Positions 1 through 8,997 of a stretch of 64,000 bases of DNA are shown piece by piece. Below the pieces are notes generated by a model. It had not been told where the DNA came from. It made no database searches and was given only the letters and a program-made list of their open reading frames with translations. A program made the position numbers and the translations under genes. Source of the DNA: Halalkalibacter suaedae (lineage in GTDB: Bacteria; Bacillota; Bacilli; Bacillales; Bacillaceae_D); contig NZ_JAGKSQ010000001.1 of the NCBI RefSeq assembly GCF_017939705.1, forward strand, positions 372,001-436,000, written 5' to 3'. How positions within the stretch are numbered: the stretch's first letter is position 1; each line of letters starts with the position of its first letter.

Positions 1-102
1 ATTAATAATTAATCCATCTTCAATCGGTACAATCTTCTGTTCAACATGGCCCTTTTTCCCATCAAGTAAGCAAAGTGAGATCAATCTAAATGTTTTCATC
101 AT
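1..102 (-). CDS. YwpF-like protein, N-terminal part only
   Basis: The gene runs off the left edge of the window and only its first 34 codons are visible, starting MMKTFRLISLCLLDG and reaching VPIEDGLIIN. From memory this resembles the N-terminus of the Bacillus YwpF family, whose function I do not know. A GGAGG ribosome binding site lies just upstream of two adjacent ATG codons (100-102 and 97-99), so either could be the start. The identification rests on a short stretch and is tentative. Confidence 0.5.
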   Translation of the reverse strand, partial: MMKTFRLISLCLLDGKKGHVEQKIVPIEDGLIIN

Positions 103-138
103 AGCCTCCAATCTATTTTTCGGTGTTCATCGATTTAA

Positions 139-186
139 TAAAAAGGCCACTGAAAAGGGAAAAGCGTACTCATTTAGTCGCCTTTA
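139..186 (-). terminator. Possible terminator after the small ORF at 227-373
   Basis: Read on the minus strand, AAAGGCGACT pairs imperfectly with AGTGGCCTTT and a short T-rich run follows. It sits about 40 bases downstream of the 48-residue ORF. The loop is long, so this is a moderate call. Confidence 0.45.
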
Positions 187-226
187 AATCAATCCTTTTC
201 AATAGCCTAACTAGCACTTTTTTCAT

Positions 227-373
227 TTACGAACTCTTAAGACTTTGGTAACATGCTTCATATTCCTTCTCTTGTACCCATTTAAGAAGATCTGTTTCTT
301 CACGTGTCAATTCTCTTCCAAGCTTACTCTTGCAATCACTGACAAGCTCGAGATATAGATTTTCTATTAGCAT
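227..373 (-). CDS. Small hypothetical protein, 48 aa
   Basis: A 48-residue reading frame starting MLIENLYLELVSD and ending YQSLKSS. It is preceded by an AAGGGGA ribosome binding site about nine bases from the ATG. The predicted peptide is charged and probably helical, with the segment LTREETDLLKW suggesting two short helices, and has two cysteines. I do not recognise the family. It lies beside the Sda-like gene on the same strand but about 115 bases separate them. No membrane segment or signal peptide is visible. Confidence 0.5.
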   Translation of the reverse strand: MLIENLYLELVSDCKSKLGRELTREETDLLKWVQEKEYEACYQSLKSS

Positions 374-488
374 TGAATAGAATCCCCTTTTCATTCATCT
401 AGTATCATTCTTTTAGTATATTTTCTAACTCTTTACATTATGAGTAATAATAAAAGAATTCAATAATAATCGAAAATTTCCTGCAAGT

Positions 489-638
489 CTATATACAGAC
501 TAATGATTTATCTTTCGATTGATTCTGGTTCCTATGCTCAATTTCTTCCTTCAAAAGACCTATGAAATCCTCTTCTAACTCTAGGTTCACTGCACGCTCA
601 TATGCTTCAATTAACACTTCATATTCTAATTCATTCAT
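489..638 (-). CDS. sda: Sda-like sporulation histidine kinase inhibitor, 49 aa
   Basis: A 49-residue protein starting MNELEYEVLIEAYERAV, continuing through LEEDFIGLLKEEIEHR. Length and pattern match Sda, the checkpoint protein that folds as an antiparallel helical hairpin and binds the dimerisation domain of KinA-type kinases to block the Spo0A phosphorelay when DNA replication is disturbed. The conserved core resembles B. subtilis Sda (LLIES.FKA...NRDFIELIENEI). It lies just downstream of the patB gene on the same strand, in a different genomic place from B. subtilis as I recall it. The ribosome binding site (AGAAGA) is weak. The C-terminal tail after EHR is not expected to be conserved. Confidence 0.75.
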   Translation of the reverse strand: MNELEYEVLIEAYERAVNLELEEDFIGLLKEEIEHRNQNQSKDKSLVCI

Positions 639-658
639 TTCTTCTTTTCACCGCACTA

Positions 659-1831
659 TTATAAATTATCGTAAGCCGCTTTAATTCGATCAAGACCTTC
701 TTTCAAGGTTGCTCTTGGACATGCCAAATTGATTCGTTCGAAATCTTTTCCTTCAACCCCGAAGATAGAGCCTGGATTTAAAGCGACCCCTGCTTCTTCA
801 ACAAGCCATTTCTTCCGCTCTGTAGGAGATAAGCTTAATTTCGAGCAATCAAGCCATAACAAGTACGTCCCCTCGGAATTCATTACACGTAAGGTCGGAA
901 GATGCTCTTTCACATAGTCAACTACAAAGTTATAATTATCTTCAACGTACTCCATTAATTCCTCAAGCCACTGCTCTCCATGGTTGTAAGCCGCCTCTGT
1001 TGCCACCTCTGCAAATGAATTAGTCATATTCGCAAATGAGTTTGATAAGTGATTCGATAACTTCAAACGAAGCTCTTTATTCTCTACAACAACGTAAGAG
1101 GTCATTATTCCAGCTAAATTAAATGTCTTACTTGGTGCTAGACAAGAGAATGTTCTACCTGCTGCGTCTTCATTTAACGAAGCAAAAGGAATATGCTTCT
1201 GCCCTTTAAACAACAAATCAGCATGAATTTCATCTGAAACGACTAGCAGATCATATTTTTTACATATTGCTGCTAATGCCTCTAATTCTTCTCTTTTCCA
1301 AACCCTACCTACAGGGTTATGTGGATGACATAGTACAATCATTTTCGTCTTATCGGTGATACTCGCTTCTAGTTGAGCTAGATCCATCTCATAATGGTCA
1401 CCATCAAAAGCAAGAGGATTAGCTAGAAGCTCGCGATTATTCTTGTTGACTACATCATAAAAAGGGTAATATACAGGGGTTTGAACAATGACTTGATCAC
1501 CAGGTGCTGTAAAGGCTTGAATAATAAAACTAATTGTCGGAACAATTCCTGCAGTATAAATAATCGAATTCTTATTAATTGTCCAATCATATCTTCGCTT
1601 TAGCCAACTTTGAACAGCAGCATCAACACTCTCTGAGTGTGCTGGATACCCAAATATACCATGCTCCACCTTCTCATGTAGGGCATCAAGTACTTCCTGC
1701 GGTGCTCGAAAATCCATGTCCGCAACCCACATCGGCAATAGATTTTCGCCACCGAAACGTTGCTTAGCCATATCCCATTTCATTGAATCTGTTCCTAACC
1801 TGTTGATAACCTTATCAAACTGCTTACTCAT
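659..1831 (-). CDS. patB: MalY/PatB-family cystathionine beta-lyase (C-S lyase)
   Basis: A 390-residue fold-type I PLP enzyme that cleaves the C-S bond of cystathionine and related sulfur amino acids, releasing homocysteine or a thiol, pyruvate and ammonia. Visible signatures are the family N-terminus with NLLPMWVADMDFR, the VSDEIHADL segment holding the PLP-binding Asp, and the SPSKTFNLAG segment with the Schiff-base Lys (about residue 235). The length is typical. The frame continues upstream to a TTG, but the ATG at 1831 is preferred because AGGAAG lies at good spacing before it. It is monocistronic apart from possible read-through into sda. It is divergent from the ABC-F gene. Confidence 0.9.
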   Translation of the reverse strand: MSKQFDKVINRLGTDSMKWDMAKQRFGGENLLPMWVADMDFRAPQEVLDALHEKVEHGIFGYPAHSESVDAAVQSWLKRRYDWTINKNSIIYTAGIVPTISFIIQAFTAPGDQVIVQTPVYYPFYDVVNKNNRELLANPLAFDGDHYEMDLAQLEASITDKTKMIVLCHPHNPVGRVWKREELEALAAICKKYDLLVVSDEIHADLLFKGQKHIPFASLNEDAAGRTFSCLAPSKTFNLAGIMTSYVVVENKELRLKLSNHLSNSFANMTNSFAEVATEAAYNHGEQWLEELMEYVEDNYNFVVDYVKEHLPTLRVMNSEGTYLLWLDCSKLSLSPTERKKWLVEEAGVALNPGSIFGVEGKDFERINLACPRATLKEGLDRIKAAYDNL

Positions 1832-2088
1832 ATACACACTTCCTCTCAATGCAAAGCGACTGCAAAGTATTTAATTTACTCTACCTTCTTAGCCAATAGT
1901 AATTATTCAACACTTCAGTTGAATATCCTTTTATTTATATTGATTTTATCGTTTTAAGATCAAATAGTAAATGATTCTAACTTAGAACAAAACCATTTTC
2001 AAAAGATGAACTCAACTATAAAGACTGCTAGAGTTATGATAAGATGGTAACAATCAGGTCAATTTTTAAAGAGGATAGGTGTAAAAAA

Positions 2089-3642
2089 ATGAGTGTTCTT
2101 ACAGTCAAAAATCTTAGTCATGGTTTCGGTGACCGAGCCATTTTTCATGATGTTTCTTTTCGTCTTTTGAAGGGCGAACATATAGGACTTATAGGTGCTA
2201 ATGGCGAAGGAAAGTCCACCTTCATGAATATCATAACAGGTAAGTTAATGCCTGATGAGGGTAAGGTAGAGTGGTCCAAGAAGGTTCGAATTGGCTATTT
2301 AGATCAACATACCGTCTTAGAACGCGGAATGACAATGCGTGATGTATTAAAAAGTGCTTTTAAATATATGTTTGATCTTGAAGCAGAAATGACTGCGATG
2401 TATGACAAAATGGGTGATGCAACTCCCGAGCAATTAGAAAAAATGCTTGAAGAGGTTGGTGTCATCCAAGATATTCTAACAAACAATGACTTCTATACGA
2501 TTGACGCTAAGGTCGAAGAAACTGCAAGAGGTCTCGGTCTTGATGACGTTGGTCTTGATCGAGATGTGACTGACTTAAGTGGTGGTCAACGGACTAAGGT
2601 ATTACTCGCTAAGTTATTACTTGAGAAGCCAGATATCCTTTTACTTGATGAGCCAACAAACTATTTAGATGAGCAACATATTGAATGGTTGAGACGTTAT
2701 TTACAAGAATATGAAAATGCATTTATTTTAATTTCGCATGATATTCCCTTCTTAAATAGTGTGATCAATCTAATCTATCATATGGAAAATCAGGAATTAA
2801 ACCGCTATGTCGGTGATTACGATCATTTTCTCGAGGTTCATGAAATGAAAAAGCAACAGCTTGAATCAGCATATAAAAAGCAACAGCAAGAAGTCGCACA
2901 GCTGAAAGATTTTGTTGCAAGAAATAAAGCTCGTGTTTCCACGAGAAATATGGCAATGTCCCGTCAAAAGAAGCTCGACAAAATGGATATGATCGAGCTT
3001 GCCCATGAGAAGCCGAAGCCAACCTTCAATTTTAAAAATGCAAGAACAACTAGTAAGCTTATCTTCGAAACGAAAGACCTTATAATTGGTTATGATGAAC
3101 CACTATCAAAACCACTTAACCTAAAGATGGAACGTGGTCAAAAAGTTGCACTTGTCGGTGCTAATGGGATTGGTAAGACAACCTTACTTAAAAGCATTCT
3201 AGGACTTATTAAACCAGTATCTGGTGAGGTCGAGCTAGGTGAGTATCAAGAAATTGGTTATTTCGAACAAGAAGCAAAAACACCTGATAATACTTGTATT
3301 GAAGAAGTATGGGCCGAGTTCCCTTCCTTGAGTCAAGCTGAAGTTCGCTCAGCATTGGCCAAATGCGGCCTAACCACCAAACATATTGAGAGTAAAATTA
3401 TTGTGCTAAGCGGTGGTGAGAAAGCCAAGGTACGACTTTGCAAATTAATTAATCGTGAAACGAATATTCTCGTCTTAGATGAGCCTACGAATCACCTAGA
3501 TGTCGATGCAAAAGAAGAACTAAAAAGAGCCTTAATTGATTATAAGGGCAGTGTCCTATTAATTAGCCATGAACCTGAATTTTACCAAGATGTCGCAACA
3601 GATATCTGGAATTGTGAATCATGGACAACAAAGCTAGTCTAA
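2089..3642 (+). CDS. yfmM: ABC-F family ATPase (YfmM-like)
   Basis: A 517-residue soluble protein with two ABC ATPase domains and no membrane segment, the layout of ABC-F factors that act on the ribosome. Domain 1 has Walker A GANGEGKST, signature LSGGQ and Walker B LLLDEPTN; domain 2 has GANGIGKTT, LSGGE and LVLDEPTN. A charged linker (about residues 230-310) joins them. Length and the N-terminus MSVLTVKNLSHGFGDRA match YfmM as I recall it, rather than the longer YfmR or YdiF. The start at 2089 follows an AGGATAGGTG site; an upstream ATG at 2044 has none. Whether it gives antibiotic protection or serves translation cannot be told from sequence. Confidence 0.85.
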   Translation: MSVLTVKNLSHGFGDRAIFHDVSFRLLKGEHIGLIGANGEGKSTFMNIITGKLMPDEGKVEWSKKVRIGYLDQHTVLERGMTMRDVLKSAFKYMFDLEAEMTAMYDKMGDATPEQLEKMLEEVGVIQDILTNNDFYTIDAKVEETARGLGLDDVGLDRDVTDLSGGQRTKVLLAKLLLEKPDILLLDEPTNYLDEQHIEWLRRYLQEYENAFILISHDIPFLNSVINLIYHMENQELNRYVGDYDHFLEVHEMKKQQLESAYKKQQQEVAQLKDFVARNKARVSTRNMAMSRQKKLDKMDMIELAHEKPKPTFNFKNARTTSKLIFETKDLIIGYDEPLSKPLNLKMERGQKVALVGANGIGKTTLLKSILGLIKPVSGEVELGEYQEIGYFEQEAKTPDNTCIEEVWAEFPSLSQAEVRSALAKCGLTTKHIESKIIVLSGGEKAKVRLCKLINRETNILVLDEPTNHLDVDAKEELKRALIDYKGSVLLISHEPEFYQDVATDIWNCESWTTKLV

Positions 3643-3659
3643 ATAATAAAAGTTGAAAC

Positions 3660-3709
3660 GGGGGTGTCCTAAAAAGGTCTAATTTTAACCTTTTAGAGCA
3701 CCCCCTTTT
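3660..3709 (+). terminator. Rho-independent terminator after yfmM
   Basis: A long hairpin with arms GGGGGTG...CCTAAAAAGG and CCTTTTAGAGCACCCCC, followed by TTTT. Confidence 0.85.
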
Positions 3710-3717
3710 AAGTTCTG

Positions 3718-3831
3718 TTAATTCTTATATTCGAAATAATAAATCCTCGGTAGATGGACAAACCTGACATAATCTTGAAGTAGTGAACCACCAACAAAAG
3801 CAACCAATTGCCAATCCATTGCTTTCAACAT
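3718..3831 (-). CDS. Possible small protein, 37 aa
   Basis: A 37-codon frame starting MLKAMDWQLVAFVGG and ending IYYFEYKN. A strong AGGAGGG site lies seven bases before the ATG at 3829-3831; another ATG at 3835-3837 directly abuts the site and is less likely. The middle is mildly hydrophobic (LVAFVGGSLL) but too short for a sure membrane helix. No family is recognised. It lies between the Mrr-like gene and the yfmM terminator on the minus strand and could be co-transcribed with the Mrr-like gene. The main support is the ribosome binding site. Confidence 0.4.
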   Translation of the reverse strand: MLKAMDWQLVAFVGGSLLQDYVRFVHLPRIYYFEYKN

Positions 3832-3888
3832 AGCCATCCCTCCTACAACTATGACTATGTTGAACTGTGATTAATTGACACAAAACAC

Positions 3889-4494
3889 TTATAACTTTAT
3901 AAAATAATCACCCGCTTGGATCATTCCGCGGCGTTGATCTAAGTCTTCAATACTATCTGTAGACGTATAACTAATCTCCTCGTTTGAGTTACTTATTATG
4001 AATTGTGCTTCCTCACCATCATTTTGTTTTAATGCCTTGATTAGCTGCATAAGCTCTTGACGTTTCACTATTTTGACATTTGTTGCACAGGCGAGTTTGC
4101 GACACGGTTCTGAGACTTGTTCTGTTGATGTGATAATAATCGCCTCATCTGCATCATAATAAGCCTTTGCCGCATAAACCTCTTGAACGGCAACAAGTCC
4201 CATTTTTTCTGTTAATCGTTTCGCTTGAACAACAAATTTCCGATGATCATTGTCAACGAAAATAAGATCTGCTCCAAAGTCCCGGCTTTTCTTTGTTAGA
4301 TAAGTCTCCTCAAATCCCAAGGCGGTTAGAAGCACAAATAGATAATATTCAAATTCATGACCTGTCATTTGATCAATATCTTTAATTGTAATTTTTCTAA
4401 TATCATATCGTTTCTTTTTACGAAACGTAAATAGAATCAGGATGATAATAATGGCTGTCAATAGATATAGCCAACCAGGTATGTAATCAAACAA
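3889..4494 (-). CDS. Membrane-anchored Mrr-like restriction endonuclease domain protein
   Basis: A 201-residue protein with one N-terminal membrane helix (about residues 8-24, LYLLTAIIIILILFTF), a basic patch, then an Mrr_cat-type nuclease fold. Visible motifs are TGHEFEYYLFVLLTALGF, the catalytic-type Asp in RDFGADLIF and QAK in FVVQAKR, which together form the PD-(D/E)xK signature of Mrr-like enzymes. Such proteins may cut modified DNA, but a single membrane-tethered domain without a specificity module is of unknown role. It starts with TTG after AAGGAG. It is divergent from a second protein of similar design at 4579, which suggests an old duplication. Confidence 0.8.
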   Translation of the reverse strand: MFDYIPGWLYLLTAIIIILILFTFRKKKRYDIRKITIKDIDQMTGHEFEYYLFVLLTALGFEETYLTKKSRDFGADLIFVDNDHRKFVVQAKRLTEKMGLVAVQEVYAAKAYYDADEAIIITSTEQVSEPCRKLACATNVKIVKRQELMQLIKALKQNDGEEAQFIISNSNEEISYTSTDSIEDLDQRRGMIQAGDYFIKL

Positions 4495-4578
4495 GAAATA
4501 ACAACTCCTTTTACATAATCTTTCTACTTTTGGACAATTTATAAAAAAAATGATCGCTTTTTAAAGGAAGTGTTATTT

Positions 4579-5181
4579 ATGTCAAAGAGTAGATTTTCTC
4601 TGATCTCTCCCATTCTCCTTTTTATTGTCACCTATACTCTAGTCCAACTATACGATTACAATGCAACATTATTTGGAATAACTTTGGCTGTTATGCTGAT
4701 ATTACTTAGTGTTGTTATATTTATAATGCCGTTAGGTGGTAACGATCGATATCCATCTACTGAACTCATGGCCGTTGATTCGTTATCCCAATATGAATTT
4801 AACCTGCTTCTGATGCCCATCTTTCAAAGACAGGGATACTCTGTCAACAAAATGAAAAAGCAAAAGAGAGGTTTAGCAGATTTAATCCTTAGAAAAAAAG
4901 GAACGAAAGCAATTGTCTATGCTAAAAAAACAATGACGATGATTGAGGAGTCTTATCTTAAAGAAGCTCTCGCAACAAAGCCCCTATTTCAGGCAACAAA
5001 ACTCATTGTTGTAACAAATAGATTTTTTACAAAAGATGCCAAATCCTTTGCACGAGCCAATAAAATTATTCTCATCGATCGCGACTCACTAGATGCTCTA
5101 CTTGAAGCGTATATAAGACAAAAGCATAGTCATCGTTTTATTTTCCGTGTACGTTCATTGTTTATCAAGCCAGAAGTCTAG
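4579..5181 (+). CDS. Divergent membrane-anchored Mrr-like protein, possibly inactive
   Basis: A 200-residue protein with two N-terminal membrane segments (about residues 8-24 and 30-50) and a soluble domain resembling the neighbour at 3889. SQYEFNLLLMPIFQRQGY aligns in style with the Mrr helix, and RGLADLILRKKG with the DFGADLIF strand, but the QxK motif is YAK (IVYAKK). The loss of that Gln suggests reduced or absent nuclease activity. The ATG at 4579 follows AAAGGAAG; a GTG at 4570 lies within the site. It shares an 84-base divergent promoter region with 3889-4494. The Mrr relationship is inferred from layout and motifs only. Confidence 0.6.
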   Translation: MSKSRFSLISPILLFIVTYTLVQLYDYNATLFGITLAVMLILLSVVIFIMPLGGNDRYPSTELMAVDSLSQYEFNLLLMPIFQRQGYSVNKMKKQKRGLADLILRKKGTKAIVYAKKTMTMIEESYLKEALATKPLFQATKLIVVTNRFFTKDAKSFARANKIILIDRDSLDALLEAYIRQKHSHRFIFRVRSLFIKPEV

Positions 5182-5307
5182 GGCACTTACTAAACGATTG
5201 GGGTTAGCGGTAAGGTACTAAGAAAAAGATGATAACCATTTTTTCAGTAGCCTCAGTATATCATAGACACTTCTCTCGCCTCCCATTACCGAGCCATTAG
5301 AAATACA

Positions 5308-5350
5308 AAAGGCTGAGCAAAATGGTTGCTTCACCATTTTACCCAGCCTT
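5308..5350 (-). terminator. Terminator between convergent Mrr-like and chemoreceptor genes
   Basis: AAAGGCTGAGCAAAATGG pairs with CCATTTTACCCAGCCTT. Flanking A and T runs allow function on either strand; it most directly serves the minus-strand chemoreceptor gene. Confidence 0.75.
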
Positions 5351-5360
5351 ATAAGAAATC

Positions 5361-7466
5361 CTATAGTTTAAATTTATTTATTTGGTTTTCGAGACTCTGA
5401 ATCGTCTCAGCAAGATTCTTAGATAATTGACCTAATTCAATGGCTGCTGCAGCTTGCTCCTCTGTTGTTGCCGTGACTTCCTCTGTTGTCGAAGACGAAA
5501 TCTCTGCCACTTTCACCATCTCTTCGATCGCTTCCTCAACTCGATTCTTCGTAGCATTTATCTTTCCAATCGAGCTTTCAATATCATGGATATTAGTAAT
5601 GATTCCATCTGTGTCGTCAATAATTTTCACGAACGATTCCCTAGTTGTATTAATCGCACTAGATTGTTGATCAAAAAGAACAATCGATTCGTTAACAAGT
5701 TCAACTGACTCATCTGTCACATTTAAAATATTGGCAATCACCTTTTCAATTTGAATCGTTGATTGCTTTGATTTCTCAGCAAGTTTGCGTATTTCTGCCG
5801 CAACAACAGCAAACCCTTGACCTGATGAACCTCCAGCTCTTGCCGCCTCAATACTTGCATTTAGCGACAATAGATTCGTTTGATCACTAATATTCCGAAT
5901 CAACTCGATGATATGTCGAATTTCAGCAACGTCTTGGCTTAACCTGACAATTGTCTGATCAACACTTTTGATGTTTTCACCTACTTCTTGATTTTTACCT
6001 GTTAATTCGTTCATTGATTCAAGCGAGTGACGACTTAGCTCCTGTGTTTTTACTGTAGCACCCGAAACATTTTGTACATATTTCGTAACCTCATCTATCT
6101 CAATAGACAGATGCGACATTTCTTGATTCGTATGATCTGAAAAATTCACTTGTTCAACCGCACCTTTTGCTAACTCTTCAATAGCAACCGCAACTTGTTC
6201 TGCGGTTTGCGAAGATTCTGATGAGATTTTGTTTAAGTTTTGAGCGTTTTCCACTGCATACTTAGATACTTTTTTATTTTCCATGATAATTATTTTGAAG
6301 TTATTTACCATTTTATTAAAGCTTTGCCCCAACTGACCAATTTCATTTCGGTATAGATAATCTGAATGAACATTGAGGTTGCCAGACTCCGCCACTTTCA
6401 TTTGCTGAACAATCATGTTCAAAGGCTTCGTAATACTCTTTGTAATGAAATAACCTATGATAATAGATAGAATAACGAAAATTGCTATTACTAAGTAAAC
6501 GAAATAGATAAGATTGTCCATTTCCTTCATTAAAAATGATTCCGGAGTTGTTATACTCACATTCAAATCACTTGCACCCTCTGTAATTGTTTCAATCGTA
6601 TTTCCTGTATTAATTGCTGAATAGCTTGTCCCAACTACTTCTTGTATATTACTTGATATTACTTGACCACTGGTATTCGTAATATAAATATTTTGTCCTG
6701 AGTCCTCATCGAACTGGTCAAATATTTCATTAAAAGCAGTGTCCTCCATACTCAAGAAGAAAAAGCCAACATTTTCTCCGGATTGACTAGATAATTTTCT
6801 GAATACATACATATGGCCAAAATGATCTTGATAACCAGACAAAACCTTTTCTGTGTTAGCTTCTTCACTTAATGTAGTAAAATCATTAGCAATAAACTCA
6901 TCTACACTAAACTCTGAGTTCTTATTTCCAAAAATGGTACCATCATTTTTTACGAAGAAGAAGTTTGTCACATTGGAATAAGAAAGGGTTAAGCCATTTA
7001 AATATTTTGCGGCTTCTTTTTGTGCCATTAGCAATTCATATTCTTCGACCTCACTATAATCCCGCGTCAAAATATCAATAAGACCTTGATTAGAAAATGG
7101 CAACATTGACACATTTTCAACTTCTTGAAGAACTTTATTAACACCATATGTTACTTGTCCTGCAATTTCCTCTGTCATCGCCGTTGTTTTGTCAAAGATC
7201 GTTTCTTTCGATATTAGATAGACAAGATTACCAACAATAACACTTGGTATAAGACTAAATAAAATGAAAAAAATGATTAGCTTTGACTTTAATGTTATTC
7301 GTTTCTTTCCTTCCTTGTTACCCTCTACCTTATTCTCCTTGCCTTTTAATAAAAAACCAAATCTACCTTTTTTGTTTTCATTTTCTGTTTTGCTGTTGAT
7401 TCTAAAAGGATTTCGCTTCATCTTTTGATTGGCGTTCTTCACCTTTTTTGATCGCATCCCCATCAT
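5361..7466 (-). CDS. Transmembrane methyl-accepting chemotaxis protein
   Basis: A 701-residue chemoreceptor. About 60 strongly basic residues precede the first membrane helix (about 62-84), an unusually long cytoplasmic head. An extracytoplasmic sensor region of about 230 residues follows, probably of the Cache type (inferred from length and the [12 protein letters not shown] segment), then a second helix (about 320-343), a HAMP linker ([15 protein letters not shown]) and the cytoplasmic signalling domain. The hairpin tip reads [17 protein letters not shown], the CheW/CheA contact site. The start ATG at 7466 follows AAGGGG. The ligand is unknown. The next genes on the same strand are also signalling proteins but have their own spacing. 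Confidence 0.92.
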   Translation of the reverse strand: MMGMRSKKVKNANQKMKRNPFRINSKTENENKKGRFGFLLKGKENKVEGNKEGKKRITLKSKLIIFFILFSLIPSVIVGNLVYLISKETIFDKTTAMTEEIAGQVTYGVNKVLQEVENVSMLPFSNQGLIDILTRDYSEVEEYELLMAQKEAAKYLNGLTLSYSNVTNFFFVKNDGTIFGNKNSEFSVDEFIANDFTTLSEEANTEKVLSGYQDHFGHMYVFRKLSSQSGENVGFFFLSMEDTAFNEIFDQFDEDSGQNIYITNTSGQVISSNIQEVVGTSYSAINTGNTIETITEGASDLNVSITTPESFLMKEMDNLIYFVYLVIAIFVILSIIIGYFITKSITKPLNMIVQQMKVAESGNLNVHSDYLYRNEIGQLGQSFNKMVNNFKIIIMENKKVSKYAVENAQNLNKISSESSQTAEQVAVAIEELAKGAVEQVNFSDHTNQEMSHLSIEIDEVTKYVQNVSGATVKTQELSRHSLESMNELTGKNQEVGENIKSVDQTIVRLSQDVAEIRHIIELIRNISDQTNLLSLNASIEAARAGGSSGQGFAVVAAEIRKLAEKSKQSTIQIEKVIANILNVTDESVELVNESIVLFDQQSSAINTTRESFVKIIDDTDGIITNIHDIESSIGKINATKNRVEEAIEEMVKVAEISSSTTEEVTATTEEQAAAAIELGQLSKNLAETIQSLENQINKFKL

Positions 7467-7664
7467 AATCGCCCCTTGAACTATTCATTTTTCTGACTCA
7501 ATCAATACCTCTCATTTGTATCCGCTTTCAAAATAGGTCATTGAAACTATTAGTCTGGATTTATGTAGATAGTTAATACTATATCTTTAGGCTCATTAAT
7601 CGTCAATATCCGACTTTATCTTAATTCACTTTATACTATAGATATTTGACTTTTATACATAAAT

Positions 7665-7700
7665 AAAGTTCTGCCAAGGTATTACCTCAGTAGAACTTTT
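7665..7700 (-). terminator. Terminator after the EAL-HDOD gene
   Basis: AAAGTTCT and AGAACTTT form an eight-pair stem, with further pairing GAGGT/ACCTT inside, read on the minus strand. Confidence 0.6.
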
Positions 7701-7724
7701 ATAGAAAATATAACTAACTATTGT

Positions 7725-8960
7725 TTACGAAAACGAGCGAATAAATGTTTGTGACCACAATATTGAATCCGCATGAATCGAAAATAACTTATTCTGATCA
7801 ATATTTATCTTTCTTGAATATTTCTCAATAAGATCCCAATCAGCATTTTCAATTGCTAATACTGTATCTAATGCATCCTTATATTCGTTTTCTAGTCCTA
7901 AAAGAGCCTCTTTAATTTTCTGATCTAAAGGCAAATCACTGATAATTACCAGGAGTGACCGATTGAGCAAAGTATCCATTAATGAGAACATTCCTGTCAA
8001 AAAATACGAAGACGCATCGTGGTTCTTATTACTCTCAAAGGCAATTAACTCACATGCCTTTGCTCTTGTTAAACATAACTTAGTCGTCTCATTAAGCTTG
8101 TTCATATTTAAAGCACTTGCTTCAGTAAACGCTAATAAATATATCCACTTTCTTATTTCATCAAAGCCAAGTAGAACAATTGCTTGTTTTACTGAATTAA
8201 TCGTCGTCGTTAATTTGAATGCTGGTGAATTAATCAATTTAATTAATTTATATGAAAGCGAAACATCATGTTCGATAATTGTAGCCAATGCATGCAGATC
8301 AGGCTCTTGTTTAGACAATTCGTAGAGGCTCTCAACAAATACGCTATTATAGACTGGTATATCCTCTGAGGCAACGATTACCGGTTTACTAAAAAAATAC
8401 CCTTGAAAATACGTGTATCCATCTTCTAAACAAGCCTCATACTCTTCCCTTGTCTCGACCTTCTCTGCCAAAAAGATCACATGAAAAGGTTTTAGGTTTC
8501 TAATAATAAATTGTTGTTTTTCGCGACTAGTTGTACGAACATCAATTTTAATGATATCGATCACTTCAAGCAAATCAAAAAGCAAAAGAGATTGTTCATT
8601 GAAGACGAAATCATCTAAAGCCAATTGATAGCCCAACCCTTTTAATTCTCGGCAAATATCAACAATTTCTTGAGTAATCTCAATATTTTCAAGGATCTCG
8701 ACAACAATCATTTCTGGTGGGAAATAAGTAACTAAACCTTCTTTAAGTAGATTCTCAGTAAAATTAATAAAGCAAGGTTTCCCTTCTGACAATTGTTCGT
8801 ACCCTATTGTCAGAAAACTATTTATTAACACACTCTTCGTTGCTGAATCACCATCAATTTCATTGAAAACATTTTGATCGCTACTACGGTATAAAAGCTC
8901 ATACGCATATACCTCTTCATTACTAGTTAAAATAGGCTGCCTGGCCACAAAAACCTGCAC
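7725..8960 (-). CDS. EAL and HDOD domain signalling protein (YuxH-like)
   Basis: A 411-residue protein with an N-terminal EAL-type domain (about 1-200) and a C-terminal HDOD domain (about 200-390). EAL landmarks present are YELLYR (EAL position), FINFTENLL, VVEILE, ALDDF, IIKIDV, LAEKVET and QGYFFSKP, so most metal- and substrate-binding residues are conserved and c-di-GMP hydrolysis is possible, although relatives are often inactive. HDOD resembles HD but lacks the catalytic pair. The ATG at 8966 abuts the GAGGG site, so the GTG at 8960, six bases further on, is the better start. It lies between two chemoreceptor genes on the same strand, suggesting a link between second messenger and motility. 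Confidence 0.85.
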   Translation of the reverse strand: MQVFVARQPILTSNEEVYAYELLYRSSDQNVFNEIDGDSATKSVLINSFLTIGYEQLSEGKPCFINFTENLLKEGLVTYFPPEMIVVEILENIEITQEIVDICRELKGLGYQLALDDFVFNEQSLLLFDLLEVIDIIKIDVRTTSREKQQFIIRNLKPFHVIFLAEKVETREEYEACLEDGYTYFQGYFFSKPVIVASEDIPVYNSVFVESLYELSKQEPDLHALATIIEHDVSLSYKLIKLINSPAFKLTTTINSVKQAIVLLGFDEIRKWIYLLAFTEASALNMNKLNETTKLCLTRAKACELIAFESNKNHDASSYFLTGMFSLMDTLLNRSLLVIISDLPLDQKIKEALLGLENEYKDALDTVLAIENADWDLIEKYSRKINIDQNKLFSIHADSILWSQTFIRSFS

Positions 8961-8997
8961 GATCATCCCTCTTTATTTAGATATCATGATTTTAAAA

